Below are positions 1-11,428 of a DNA stretch of 64,000 nucleotides, in pieces. A model generated the notes under the pieces. That model had not been told where the DNA came from and did no database searches. It worked only from the letters and a program-made list of their open reading frames with translations. The translations under genes and the position numbers were made by a program. Position 1 is the stretch's first letter; every line of letters starts with the position of its first letter. The stretch is taken from the NCBI GenBank assembly GCA_002150815.3, contig NDFF03000004.1, forward strand, positions 186,001 to 250,000. Reading direction: 5' to 3'. This stretch comes from Grammothele lineata. Taxonomy: Eukaryota; Basidiomycota; Agaricomycetes; Polyporales; Polyporaceae.

Positions 1-600
1 CGGGATTCCGCTCTCCCTCAGAGCTTGTCCGACTTCCTCCTCGTTCTAGATGAATGAGCACAAGGTTACGCCCCAGACTCGACGAAGATTGTAGAACCAC
101 TTACCCCGTACACCCAGGCACCGTCGATATGCCTGTAGCCAGCCTCGAGCGCGGCCTTCACGGCCGTACCGACCTCGTCCTTCGCAGCCTGCCACACGCC
201 TACCACGCCCATCTCAACACCAGACATCCCTCGCACGCCAAACATAACGCGAAGACTCACCGAGCGCGACAGAGGGGATACGATCGCCCGAGGGGAGCGT
301 GTAGTGCGTCTGCAGTCCGGGGACCAGCGAGTGGTTGCGGTGCAGGTGCGCGCCATGGCACGGAGTGCCCAGTTTGTGCGACTTTCCATGCGCGGGTCCG
401 TGTCCGTGTGCAGCGTCGAGGTAGTACCGCGTACCGACGTAGGAGACTTGAACGAGCGCAAACGCGTAAAGCGCGTACGTGAGGAGGCGCCGCCAGCTGC
501 ACGCCGGGCGGCGCTGGGACTCGACGTCCTCGCGGTAGAGCGGCAGAGGCGCGCTGCTGGCCTCCTTCTCGGGCAAGGGGTGGTAGGCAACTTGGGACAT
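1..600 (-). CDS. Aldo-keto reductase with N-terminal membrane anchor (5' part; gene runs off the left edge)
   Basis: Three exons are visible: 600-261, 199-105 and 45-1. Introns are 61 and 59 nt with gtgag/gtaag donors and tag acceptors. The spliced protein begins MSQVAYHPLPEK. It has a hydrophobic segment at about residues 43-66 (LLTYALYAFALVQVSYVG), then a His-rich stretch, then the AKR start LPSGDRIPSVALGVWQAAK. The active-site strand HIDGAWVYGNEEEVGQAL carries the Asp and Tyr of the AKR tetrad; Lys and His would lie outside the window. AKRs reduce carbonyls with NADPH and are normally soluble, so the membrane segment is unusual. The start at 600 is the first ATG in this frame before the anchor and is preceded by an untranslatable GC-rich leader. 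Family call is firm; location of the enzyme at a membrane is inferred. Confidence 0.82.
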
Positions 601-1335
601 GGTGGGAGGTTGGGAACGGGGTGAAGCACGCAATCTCGCGCGCAGGTTCTTGAGGTAAGCGGTATCTTATCTTCGGCCACCGTTCTGCTTACGGACATAC
701 CTTCAACCAGCTCTGGTATGTTAATGCCTGTTAATGCCGTCGGCCGAATGGTGCCTCAAATGGTTGAATGTAAATCCTGATGATAAGAGTGCCTTGATGC
801 TATGCGTACATCTTAGCAAGATACCGCTCTGTGGTCTTCTGTCACGAACACAACGCGGATTTGAGAAGCCGTGAGCAAGCCGTGAGCTTGTAACTTGCCG
901 TGTAACAGTGTACTCATTCGCCCTGCATCTTGCAGTGCAATAGCATACCGATATCAAGATTCAAGGGGTCAACGTACAGCGACCGTCAGCTAGCTGGGTC
1001 TTCTCTGAAGCGGTGCCCATACGAATTACGAGTTACCTCGCTTGCTGCAGGCCGCAACGCGTTGGTACCCGATCCTTCTATCTTCGGCTTCAACCATCAT
1101 GTTCTGTGGATCTCCCTCTTCGAATGCGGGAACAAACCTGGATTCTTGACTGCTGTACGTAATTGGCGTTCCTCGGTATGTATGCTAGTACATCGCCGCA
1201 ACTTCGTCTAGTCCCGCGCAGTCTACAATCCCGCAATAAATACACGAATATTCCAAGTGGAGGCTATCGCACGAATCATCAGCTCGAGAGCGCGGTCCAA
1301 GGTGTATGGGACATAATTGGCGCGTCGCGGCCGAA
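601..1335. other. Intergenic, nothing recognised
   Basis: Between the start of the AKR gene and the 3' end of the CmcJ-like gene. No ORF here has a recognisable motif, and no tRNA-like fold or repeat was seen. It should hold the AKR promoter. Confidence 0.5.
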
Positions 1336-2293
1336 TCAGTCGTAGAACACCAGGAACCGGAGCTCAATCGACTCCCGGAAGGGCGCGTCCTTCGGCGCAC
1401 TCGGATCCTGGAACGCCGTGTGCGGCGTGAAGGTCGCAATACCTCCGTCTGTCTTCGAGTCGAAGCTGCCGAAAAAAGTCAATCAGCCGGGTTTCCGCTC
1501 GAAGTAAGTAGCGCATCCCCTCACCACTTGATCAACACTCCTTCCTCCGGCTCCATCCCCTTCAAATACTTCCACCCATGCTTCCCATTAAACTTCACCC
1601 CGAACGTCTCCCCGTCGCGGTCAGGATACTTCAGGGTAACAGGCGTGAGGTCCTTCTCCTCATCCACGCTCCTAAAGTCGCACAGCGCGAGCGGCCAGTC
1701 GAACGCCGGGTGCGAGATCGGCCGCCAGAGGTTGATGATCTGGTACCGCTTCGCGAGGAGCTTGGGCACTTCCTCCGGGGGCATGTGCACCCTGACGCGG
1801 TCGGCGGCGGCGGCGGGGGTCTGGTCGATGTGCACGTTCGCCACGGGCTGGCGCGTGTCTGGGGTCTCGCCGACTTGGTCGGGACGGCGGCGGCGGAGAG
1901 CTGACGGAGAGAGGGGCATTTGTGAGCGGCCCGGAAGTTCACGTATATGCGGCGGAGAAGAATGCACGACTCACTGTGGTCGAAGATGACAGCGTGTGAT
2001 GCACCCGTGAGCTCCTTGATCAGCTCAACGCTCTCGGGGTAATACTCCTTCTTGATCCCCTCCTCCGAGTCGAACGCCTTGTGCGTCGGCGCTCGGCGGA
2101 AGTACTGGAATCCGGCCGTATCGAGCGAAACGGAGTCTTCCTTGCCGCGCAGGTTCTCAATCTGGACCTCGTGAGGTGTCGTGCCGAAGTTGCGTTCCAA
2201 GGTTTGGACGGAGACGTACGGCTTCGAGCCGTCCGTAGGAGGAGCGTAGTAGTTGAGCGTGGCCGTTACGGTTTCGATATTGGGAGTGGACAT
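1336..2293 (-). CDS. CmcJ/AsaB/GA4-desaturase-like oxidoreductase
   Basis: Exons 2293-1975, 1900-1525 and 1465-1336 join to a 274-residue protein. Family marks include TLNYYAPPTDGSKPY near the N-terminus, then NVHIDQT, which supplies a His-x-Asp pair, then INLWRPI and FDWPLALCD. After a split codon comes CFDSKTDG and FTPHTAFQDP. This fungal family (hydroxylase/desaturase AsaB, CmcJ, gibberellin-4 desaturase) is thought to use Fe(II) and 2-oxoglutarate in secondary metabolism. No other biosynthetic gene lies nearby, so the substrate cannot be inferred. The ATG at 2293 starts the conserved N-terminus. All splice sites are canonical and the frame closes exactly. Confidence 0.85.
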
Positions 2294-3586
2294 GTTGATG
2301 GTGGCTGTCGAAGAAAACGTCTGAGGATGAGTGGACGAGTCGGCAGATTGAAGCGTATCACCTTATATACGCTGCTGGTGAATGAAGGCGTTTACGCCCG
2401 TCGCCAGCGAGCGTGGATTGCGAAAGCAAGCAAATGCGATCTGTGTAAGACCCCCACTCCGTTCTCGGTGAGGTCGGAGATACCGGTGGATTTGTAGGAC
2501 TTGACTAAGACAATCATTACTATTGAACATTCAACAGCGGCGTCTATTAGATTCCAGCCCTATGACGTGCTCCTGCGGAATATTGTGCGAACCTAAGCGT
2601 ACCGCACCTAGAAGCCCCGCACATTCGGCGTATCGTCTCTTGATCGGCCCTAACTTGGATATCATGTAGAAAGCGTTGCTGCTCCTCCACAGCTTACGCA
2701 TGTACCTAGAGCACTTTCCCCAGTAAATCGCCGTAGAATTGTCAACCACAGTTACGCGGGAACCGGTATTCCCCGAACATCTCGGGGGAATATACGCACC
2801 ATAAACCGTTGCAGCGTCGCTGTGGTGGTACTCGACGTCGAGAACGCGCACGTCAATCCTCCCCGTCAGTAGTGCGCGGAACTGGTCTGCCTAGGGGAGA
2901 CTAAGGACGCGCGCAACTGCCTTATCAACGACACAAAGCGAGGACCTCCAAGTTCCTGTTCATCTCTGGTTAGTATCTCAATCTCAGCTCGAATTCCTTG
3001 AAAGATACATACCCGAACCTAGTGTGCCACGTCCGATCAGAGCCCGTCTTCAGCTTCAAGGCCTCTGTAGTACGCATTGTCTGGATAAATATCCGAGTTC
3101 TATCAGCAGTGGCAACTGACGAGATAGCGCCCCCACGGCCAGGCACTGGTGCGGCAGCGACGTACTACGCACTTGATTATGTGGGGCCGGGAGAACAAGA
3201 ACCTGCATAGAGCGTGGGGGCTAAGTTGAAGACCGAGCCAAGCGCTTATGTAGACGGCCACGTGTCGTTTGCGTCATTTTCGGCCGTTTCCGAACCGCGT
3301 GCCCGTCCTTCTCAAGAAGTTGCTCCTGACTCCAAGTCTGTGCTTCTTCCCGCCCGCGCGCTGGGAACATGACACAGCTCTCATCTCTCTGTAAGTAAAA
3401 TCGTTTCTCGGAATTCTATACAAACGCTCAAGCTCATGAGGAGACACAAAGAAAAGCATTGGTCCATATCGCAGTCTGCGGACAACGGTGCGGCGTGCCA
3501 GTGAAGAAACAATGCTTAGCCTGCTCGAAGATCTACCCACCCTCCTAGAATAATAGTTTCAGTACGCGGTTGCCCATACGAACGTC
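2294..3586. other. Intergenic, nothing recognised
   Basis: About 1.3 kb upstream of the CmcJ-like gene and downstream of the first HET gene. Short open frames exist on both strands (for example 2531-2851 minus), but none has a recognisable motif or a plausible splice pattern. Confidence 0.45.
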
Positions 3587-6021
3587 CTATCTCCACGGTG
3601 CGCGTTGACGCGTCGCCGACCCCGCACCGGACGCGCTATCAGAGCCCGAACGAGACGTCCCCGTAGAAGGGGTGCGACGACGGGCTCCCGTAGACCTAAC
3701 GCTGGATGTACTGGGTGAGCTTGACGTCGAGGGAGGAGTCGTCCGTGGGACGAAGCGGTCGCGCAGCGGACTAGGCGCAGAGGGCGAACTCCGTGGGGGT
3801 GGCGGTGTAGCGCGACTGGGCCCTCTGGAAGTGGCCTGGTCGCGGTCCCGGAGGCGAAACGCCTCTGGCTTAGTACCGTGCGGACGAGGCCGGTCCGAGG
3901 TGGTGGGGGTACGCGCTTTCGCGAGCTCGTTGCTATCGCGTGGGCGCGATGTCGTTCCCACGCGGCCCAACGGACGCTCCGAATCGAGGATAGAGGGAGG
4001 AGCGGGGCGAGCGAGCGAGCGAGTGGGTGAAAGATTGGCAACCTCTCTGGGGCACCGATTCGGAGGCGCGGGGAAAGAAAGCCGCACCCCTGCCTTGCGT
4101 TGCATCTTCTCGTAAACCTCTCCGTGAAGCTCCATGTGCAGTACGCGCGTGCGCGCGGGGGCATGCGAGCAGCGCGTAGCAAGGAGACGGACCTCACGGT
4201 CACGCTCTACGAACGCGCGTACGCCCCCGGGCCAGTCGTCAACGTGGTCCGTTGTGCAGTCGTGCGGGTGCGGGTCTTCCCAAGTGTCCCACGTTGAGAA
4301 GTCCAATGGTCTCGCCCATGCCCAGTGCGGCAGCGCTCCATCCTCGCTGGGTGGCGCGCTCGTGCAGAGCCCCAACCCAAGGACCACCTCCTCGGAAGTT
4401 GAAAAATTGCAGATATTGACCAACATCTCGGACTGAGCGTGTGGGTCAGAGCTTTGAAATTCTGTTTCCGGGAGCATGCCTAGGGCCGTGAACGCGTTGA
4501 TCTGCCAGCGTGGGATCCGGAACAGCATCGGATGACGGTCAGCACCGAAGCGCTCAATGAGGTGCGCTGGGTCAGCTCGATCGAGTGTCGACGGAGTAGC
4601 GTGGATGTAGATATCGCGCCAGGTGGCCTCGACGGGCCTGCCGCGGAAGGTAAGGTTGTAGAGGTCACCGCCGAGGAGCGCTACTCGGCAGTAGCACCAC
4701 AGCCCATCAGCCGGGTCTTGGAACGGCCATGCGACATAGTACGTCTTCCGGGAGGGAACTTGCAGCTCAAACTCGCGTGCAGGGTGGAGGAGAAGGCCGA
4801 GGTGCTGGTCGTTTGTCTGGGCGAGGAGGATGGCGATAGTGAAGCCCTCCACCTCAGCGACAGGGAAGCGGCACTTCGCGACGTGACGGCTAATGAACTC
4901 GATCGATGGCAGATCGATCTCTCCAAACGGGCCTGTCTCCCGTTTGCTCTCGTCCCCGACCGTTTTCGCCGTCTACTCGGTGTGGAAAAGTTAGCCAAGG
5001 GCTCCATTCTCAAAGAGCGACGAAGTACCTGATCTGTCCACTGGGTGGGGAGATATGGCTGGAGGACGGACGATGGGAGAAGCATGGGAGTATAGAATGA
5101 AGGCCACCCAGGGAGGAAGTCGCGAGGAGAGGAAGCGAAAAGGAAGCGATCAACGTGGCGGCTCTCGTGGAAGCTCGAGTGGACCTTTGACAGCTTCTCG
5201 GCTGAAAATCGCGCTTCCTCGTCCCTGTGCCAGCTTCCCCAGACGAAGAGAGTCGTGTCGACGTATTGCTCCCTCGTCGCCAGTTCATGCTGCAGACGCT
5301 GGAACGCTTGCCTGCCCTCGCCGTACATCGTCGGCAGGTTCACGTTGAAGAGACCAAGGAGACAGTACGCCTCGTCCTCGATCCGCGTCGTCTGACGATT
5401 CGCCGCCCATCGCATCCGCTCACTGATCGAGGCCTTGAAGAAGCTCAACTCCCGTGTGAGATACTCCTTCCAAATCCCCGTACACTCCCAGAGAGTATCG
5501 CTGAGGTCCCCCTTCGTCCCGATCGGCGTCCACTCCACCGAGAGGAAGACGACAAACGCCGGCGCGAGCAGTTCCTGCAGCGTCCACCCGCGCTTGTGCC
5601 ACCGAGCCCGCCGGAACGCCGAGCTCGAGGCATTCGGATCTTCGCTCTTGGGGACGTCCTCCAGGTACGCGTAGCATACCTCCGCGGCGACGTACCAGTT
5701 GAACATCGAGTTGATTGCCTCTGACAGCTCCGTGCTGCTCTCCTTGTTGATGCAGCACGTGTCGATCCACACCCATTTGTACCCGTCCTGCTTGGCAACG
5801 TCGCAGCACTTTTGGATTTTCCTAGCGAGTTTGCCGTGTGCGAGTGGAATCTCGCCCGAGGCCTTGCATTCCTTCATAATCTCCTGGACATCCTGGAATG
5901 TCTGCTCCGGCTCGTCCTCATTCTGGCTCCAGGTGTGCGAGAGGATGGCGTAGCCTCCTGGGACCTTGTTAGCATCAGAGAAGTACCGCAGCTCGGCACG
6001 GTCAGTGCTCAGTAGCCACAT
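3587..6021 (-). CDS. HET-domain protein, copy 1 (vegetative-incompatibility type)
   Basis: Exons 6021-5029 and 4972-3587, with a 56-nt intron, give 792 residues. The HET domain covers about residues 23-160: YAILSHTW at 24-31, KWVWIDTCCINK at about 82-93, CYAYLEDV, and RGWTLQELLAP at about 144-154. It is followed by RWAANRQTTRIEDEAYCLLG and MYGEGRQAFQRLQ, the block usual after HET in basidiomycetes (annotated DUF8212). Exon 2 carries a second conserved module, from PFGEIDLPSIEF through GGDLYNL and FRIPRW to HMELHGEVYEKMQRKAG. HET proteins trigger incompatibility or cell death on non-self recognition in ascomycetes; the basidiomycete role is inferred. The last ~158 residues are Arg/Ser/Pro-rich low complexity, and this 3' end is less certain. 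Confidence 0.85.
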
Positions 6022-7147
6022 GCTAATTGCAATGTTAGTTAGTAAACCTTCGTTGACTATAGAGCAAAGAGGGGGTGCATGCCTTGAGAACTGACCGGAT
6101 TGGCGCAGTGTCAGGCTAGGGGGGCAGTGGACACAGAGTAGAGCGTACATATAGATGCTCGAACGAGGTATGTGATGCTGCCGAGGGGTTTCAACACAGG
6201 CTGTCGCTGAGCAGCACTCAATCATTCGAATGCGGTTCGAAGGGCTCATCGTGGCTCCAATCAGCGAGGCCACAAGGCGATGTAATACAAGTACGGGGCG
6301 ATGCAGTCTTCTGCCGCCGCGTCTTCCCCTTCCTAGGGTCAGTCCTTGGAAACGAGTGCATAGAGTAAGAGCGTCGCAGTATGTCCCACGCACGCATCGC
6401 GTGCAACGCAACTGCAAGAGAGGAACGTAGTTGAGCGTCAAGGGAACGTATGCCAGTGTGGAACAGTTGAACGGACTATGATATCGGCCTTATCGCCCAA
6501 GAAACTCCTCCGACCGCGCACAGCCGCACACCGCCCATCCCACGCTGACCGCACCAAGTGCGTGCTATTCCTAGGACACTTCCTCAACGGACAGGAGCCT
6601 AATATGCTGGTATGAGGGGTAGAAGTCTGCGGTCCAAGGAAAGTAGTGCGCTCTGTGCGAGCATGCGGACGGCCTTGTCCACTGACCGAGTTTCCGTGCA
6701 CTGCCTGCAGTCTGCGCGAAGTTTCTCGAACGCGCTCTGCAGGCCGTACTACTTAGAGCCACGCTTATTGAACTTAAATTGGGCACTTACGCGTTATACG
6801 GGCAGCCTCAGGCTACCATGAACGAGATCTTCATAGCGAGATGTTCAATAGTAGCACGTGTCTGTAACAGGGCAGCTGTTCCTGGGCGAATTTGTTGAGA
6901 GATTGCGCAACATGGAGCAGCTGAGGAAGAGGCAAGTTCAAACGGGCGGCTGGCCTCGACTCCGAGGACAGATGTTGCCGGGATTCAATGCCGCTTAGTC
7001 ATACAGTGTGCCGGGCCGGGCACGACGCTCCGGAACACACGGACAAGTACTTCGGGTCCTGCCACGAAGTTGTTGGTGTTCACTGAACGTTCAAGCCAGT
7101 ATAAACGGTCGGTCAGTGTTGCCGAAAACCCAAGAACATCAGAATTA
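6022..7147. other. Intergenic spacer in the HET array
   Basis: About 1.1 kb between HET copies 1 and 2. Apart from the TATA-like element just upstream of copy 1, I see no gene, repeat or HET remnant. Confidence 0.45.
6145..6154 (-). promoter_or_regulatory. TATA-like element CTATATGTAC before HET copy 1
   Basis: On the minus strand this reads CTATATGTAC, about 130 nt before the ATG of HET copy 1. The same ten bases occur about 130 nt before the ATG of HET copy 5 (20931-20940). The shared sequence and spacing suggest a core promoter kept through duplication. No transcript start is known. Confidence 0.4.
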
Positions 7148-9342
7148 TCATTTATACGGAGGATATGCCATCACAGATTGAGTAAGTAAAGGAGAAAACA
7201 TATCCGGGACAAAAACAGTGGGAACGAAGGAAGAGAACGTGAGGCGCGGTTCCCGGGCGACATGATAGAGCAAGTGGCAAGTCCGATTAACGACGCGGAA
7301 TCCCGCATGAATGGAGAGGGAGAGGATACCGCGGGGAGCGACGTCGGCCTGGGAGTGTTGCGGAGCAATATCACTTTGGGATGGACTCGAAGGCGCGTAA
7401 CCCGAGAGCCACGCCCCTGCCTTGCGCTGCATCTCCTCGTATGCCTTCCCGCGAAGTTCGATGCGAAGCACACGCGTATACGCGGGGGTATGAGGGCATC
7501 GGGTTGCGAGAAAACGGACCTCGCGTTCCCCCTCTACGAACGCGCGCACGCCCTTGGGCCAGTCGTCGACGTGGTCTGTTGTGCAGTCGTGCAGGTACGG
7601 GTCATCCCCAGTGTTCCACGTTAAGATATCCAATGGTTTGGCCCACGCCCAGTGCTGCAGCGCCCCATCCGCACCAGATAGCGCGCGCGCGCATAGCCCC
7701 AGCCGAAGAACTACTTTCTCACTCGTCCAGTAGTTCGGGAAATCGACCCACATCTCAGACCGCACATACGGGTCAGAGCTTTCAAAGCGCGTTTTTGGGA
7801 GCATACCGAGGGCGGTGAACGTGTTCAGCTGCCAGCGCGGGATCAGGAACGGCCGCGTCGGGTGGCGATCAACACCAAAACGCTCGATGAGGTGCGCTGG
7901 GTCAGCGCGATCGAGTGTCGACGGAGTGGCGTGTATGTAGATATCGCGCCAGGTGGCCTTGACGCGTTTGCCGCGGAAGGTGAGGTTGTAGAGGTCGCCA
8001 CCAAGGAGCGCTAACCGACAGAAGTGCCACAATCCATTAGCCGGGTCTTGGAACGGCCAGGCGACGTAGTGCGTCTTCCGCGCGGGGACTTGCAGCTCAG
8101 ATTCGGGTGCAGCGTGGAGGAGCAGGCCGAGATACTGTTCGTTTGTCTGGGCGAGGAGGACGGCGATTGTGAAACCGTCGACTTCTGCGACAGGGAAGCG
8201 GCACTTTGCGACATGACGGCTGATGAATTCGATTGACGGCAGGTTGATCTCTCCAAATGGACCCGTCGAGTCTCGTTTGCTCTCGTACCCGACAGCCTTC
8301 GCTGGCTACTCAGAGTGCAAAAGTCAGCAAAGGATTGCATTCTCACAGGATAATAGAGTACCTGCTCTGTCCACTGAGCTGGGAGATATGGCTGGAGGAC
8401 CAACGAAGGGCCAAGCGTGGGAGTGTAATATGAAGTCAGATGAAAGCGGAAGTCGCTGGGAGAGGAAGCGAAAAGGAAGACATCGGTGTGATGGCTAGTA
8501 CGGTGCCACGCCAAATGGATTATTGACAGCTCCACGGCCGAGAACTGCGCTACCTCGTCTGTGTGCCAGCCTCCCCAGACGAAGAGAGTTGTGTCGACGT
8601 ATTGTTCCTTCGTTGCGAGCTTATGCTGTAGACGCTGGAACGCCTGCCTGCCCTCGCCGTACATCGTCGGCATGTTGATGTTGAACAGTCCAAGGAGGCT
8701 GTACGCCTCGTCTTCGGTCCGAGTCGTCTGACGATTCGCCGCCCATTGCATCCGTTCCCCGATCGAGGCCTCGAAGAAGCTCCACTCCCGCGTGAGATAC
8801 GCCCTCCAAATTCCCGTGCACTGCCAGAGAGTCTCGCTGAGCTCGTGCCTCGTCCCGACGGGCTTCCACTCCGCCGAGAGGAAAACGACCAACGCCGGCG
8901 CCAGCAGTTCTTGAAGTGTCCACCCGCGCGTGTGCCACCGAGCTCGCCGGAACGCTGAGCCCTCGGTGTTCGGATCTTCCCCCTCGTGGACGTCCTCCAG
9001 GTACGCGTAGCACACCTCCGCAGCGACATACCAGTTGAACATAGAGTTGATCGCCTCCGACAGCTCTGTACTGCTCTCCTTGTTGATGCAGCACGTATCA
9101 ATCCACACCCACTTGTACCCGTCTCGCTCGGCGATGATACAGCAGTTTCGGATCTTCTGGGAGACGAAGTCGCGCGGGTTCTGGCGTTTCGAACTGCGTT
9201 TGGCCGCAATACTCTGGACGTCTTGGAACGTCTGTTCCCCGTCGGCGCTCCAGGTGTGAGAGAGGATGGCGTACCCCTCCGGTACTAAATTGGCGTCGGG
9301 GAAAGAGTGAAGTTCAGCGCGGTCGGTGCTCAACAACCACAT
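7148..9342 (-). CDS. HET-domain protein, copy 2
   Basis: Exons 9342-8362 and 8305-7148, with a 56-nt intron after the Gln of AQWTEQ, give 712 residues. The HET motifs are intact: YAILSHTW, KWVWIDTCCINK, YAYLEDVHEGEDP and RGWTLQELLAPALVVFLS. They are followed by RMQWAANRQTTRTEDEAYSLLG. The second module (PFGEINLPSIEFISRHVAKC to IELRGKAYEEMQRKAG) matches copies 1 and 3. After it, the roughly 80-residue tail diverges completely and ends AYPPYK, with no low-complexity region. It shares the start MWLLSTDRAEL, intron site and orientation with its neighbours, so it is a tandem duplicate. Function as a recognition or death protein is inferred from the family. Confidence 0.87.
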
Positions 9343-11428
9343 GCTGATGACAACTTATGCGTCAGTACACGTTCGTGGACTGTAGAGCAAGGAGAGCGAT
9401 CATGCCTTGGGGACGGGCCAGTGCGAGGTGCAGGGGGCCAAGTGGATGGTCACAGCAGAGTAACCGCGGTGGTACAAAAATACCTGAGTGCGTGTGATAC
9501 AAGGTTGCCGCGGTGATACCTGGGTTGTCCGCCGTTTGAGCCTTGATAGCACTCAATCACGGGAACGTACTTGCATTGTGCGGGGCTACAGACTGTACTC
9601 GAACATTCAGCGACATTCGGGAAGCCCACACCCACCTGGACACGCAGAGCCTGCCGCCCAGATTATCGGGCTTCTTGCGCGCCGGGATCACATCTTTTTC
9701 TCCGGCGTTCAAATGCGGGATTCAGGATGCTGCTCCGAGAGGCGATAGCGGAAGAGGCATACCTTATGAAGAATCAGAACAGGTGCGAGGCACTGCGATT
9801 CGGAGCTTATACCGCGTGCTCCGTTCCTGTAGCAGAAACCTTGCAAAGACGGTCCGTTAACTAATGAACGACGACCACGCGGTGTTAGTTGCGCCAACGC
9901 TGGTGAGACTCGGAGGGGGCGGCTCGGTGGTACACTCTAGCCGCGTTGCGCCAATGTGCGTTGAGTCTCCGGCGCCGCAACACGCACCTCGATAGCCCTC
10001 ACATGACGCAAGGAGAATTCTTCCTCGCCGGTACTAGCTAGGAGCGTAACAATATTGTTTCTGGGGCCTGGGGGCTCATGCACGCTTACATTCGCTTGTT
10101 CAAGTTATCGAAGACGTGAGATGCTTGTAAAGCGGCTCTGCTTCAATCTGCGATCTCGGTCTTCTTATCCAACAGCGCGGCGTAAACCAGCCAAGCTGAA
10201 CCAGGTTCCGAAAGAGAGGGTTGCCATGATGGCGGAGAGATATGAAGTGATGGAAAGCGATGAAAAAGCTGGAGTCCGACAGAGTCCGACGCGGACAGAC
10301 GCGAAGACGCCGGGAGCTGGGATGACGCCGGGAGCCGGACGCAGTTGGGTGACCGGCCCGCCAACGTTCAGCAAGCGCCGCGTCTCAGATCTCAGCCTCC
10401 AACTTGAGAACGGAACACTACTGAGAGCGGGCTACTACAGCAGCTTAGTACCAAGTTTCTGCCACGAATTCCTCTCACTGCCCTCCGATGCACGTTCGTC
10501 CGCTCCCCTGCCCGTCAGCGCTACTCTCCGAGTCTCGCGGCTCTGTCTCAGGCTGGCGCGGCACTGGCATGAGCGCTGTCCTTGCGCTGTCCTTCAACAA
10601 TATTAGTAACGACCTTGTCCTCAGGCTTCTACACTTCAGATATGTGACGCCCTCTCTGGACGTTACGCGCACTACCTCGAACTCACGCGTTAAGACACCT
10701 TGGCCCTGGCTCGCGACCCGGAAAGTTAGGATTACCGGCCTTGTATGCACTGAACGATGGAGCGATGGAGTACACGCCTTCGTGGAGTGTCCGTTTTTAG
10801 GGTCTGTAACTTCGGTTCAAGTTTTGAGTAGCCCGTTCTCTCCGTGACCGCATACAACCCCGGTCCCGCTCTGTCATATCCCGGGCTATCGCGCTTCGTG
10901 AGAGGTTAGCACACCCCAACCCTGCGGAGCGCGGCTCACCCACGGGGGGCACGGCTGCTCGTGCCAATGTTTGTGAATCGCGCCTCAGTAACACGCCTCG
11001 AGTTTTCTTCGAATATGCATAGCACACCAAGCGCGCTGACCAGGCAGGAGCGCGTTCGGCATTCGTATTGAGTACTGGTTGTTTGTACCTACGCATGTGC
11101 GATTATGCAGCCGGCTATTTTCTGCTGCGATCGCCGTCGTTGTGGTATGCACCTGAAAAGCCGATGTGAGGGTGCGCGCACTCAGGGATGGCGCGAAAAA
11201 CACCATCCTGTGAGCTCTGGCGCATATCTATGATACTATAAAATCAACAAATCCATGCAGACATGGACGCCGTGACCTGGTATGCCGGGATGACAGACAA
11301 GTTATGGACGGCACGAGCTTCTGGGTATATAAATGATATCAGGTCTGGAACGTTTGTCAAGTACTGTAGTCAAGAGGCTAATAAGAGGTGTTGGTAACGA
11401 ACGCCAATTTGGCGTCCCTGAGACAGCG
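9343..11428. other. Intergenic spacer in the HET array
   Basis: About 2.1 kb between HET copies 2 and 3. A TATA-like GTATTTTTGTAC (minus strand, 9472-9483) lies about 140 nt before the copy 2 ATG. Near 10310-10340 there is a short imperfect duplication of gacgccgggag. Several 60-180 codon open frames lack any recognisable motif, and no decayed HET copy is visible. Confidence 0.4.

Noticed and set aside
4007..4023. gcga tandem run as a possible regulatory repeat
   Set aside because: It lies inside the low-complexity coding tail of HET copy 1 and has only four units.
10055..10606. 183-codon open frame on the plus strand
   Set aside because: No recognisable motif, biased Ser/Arg composition typical of non-coding GC-rich frames, and no supporting splice pattern.
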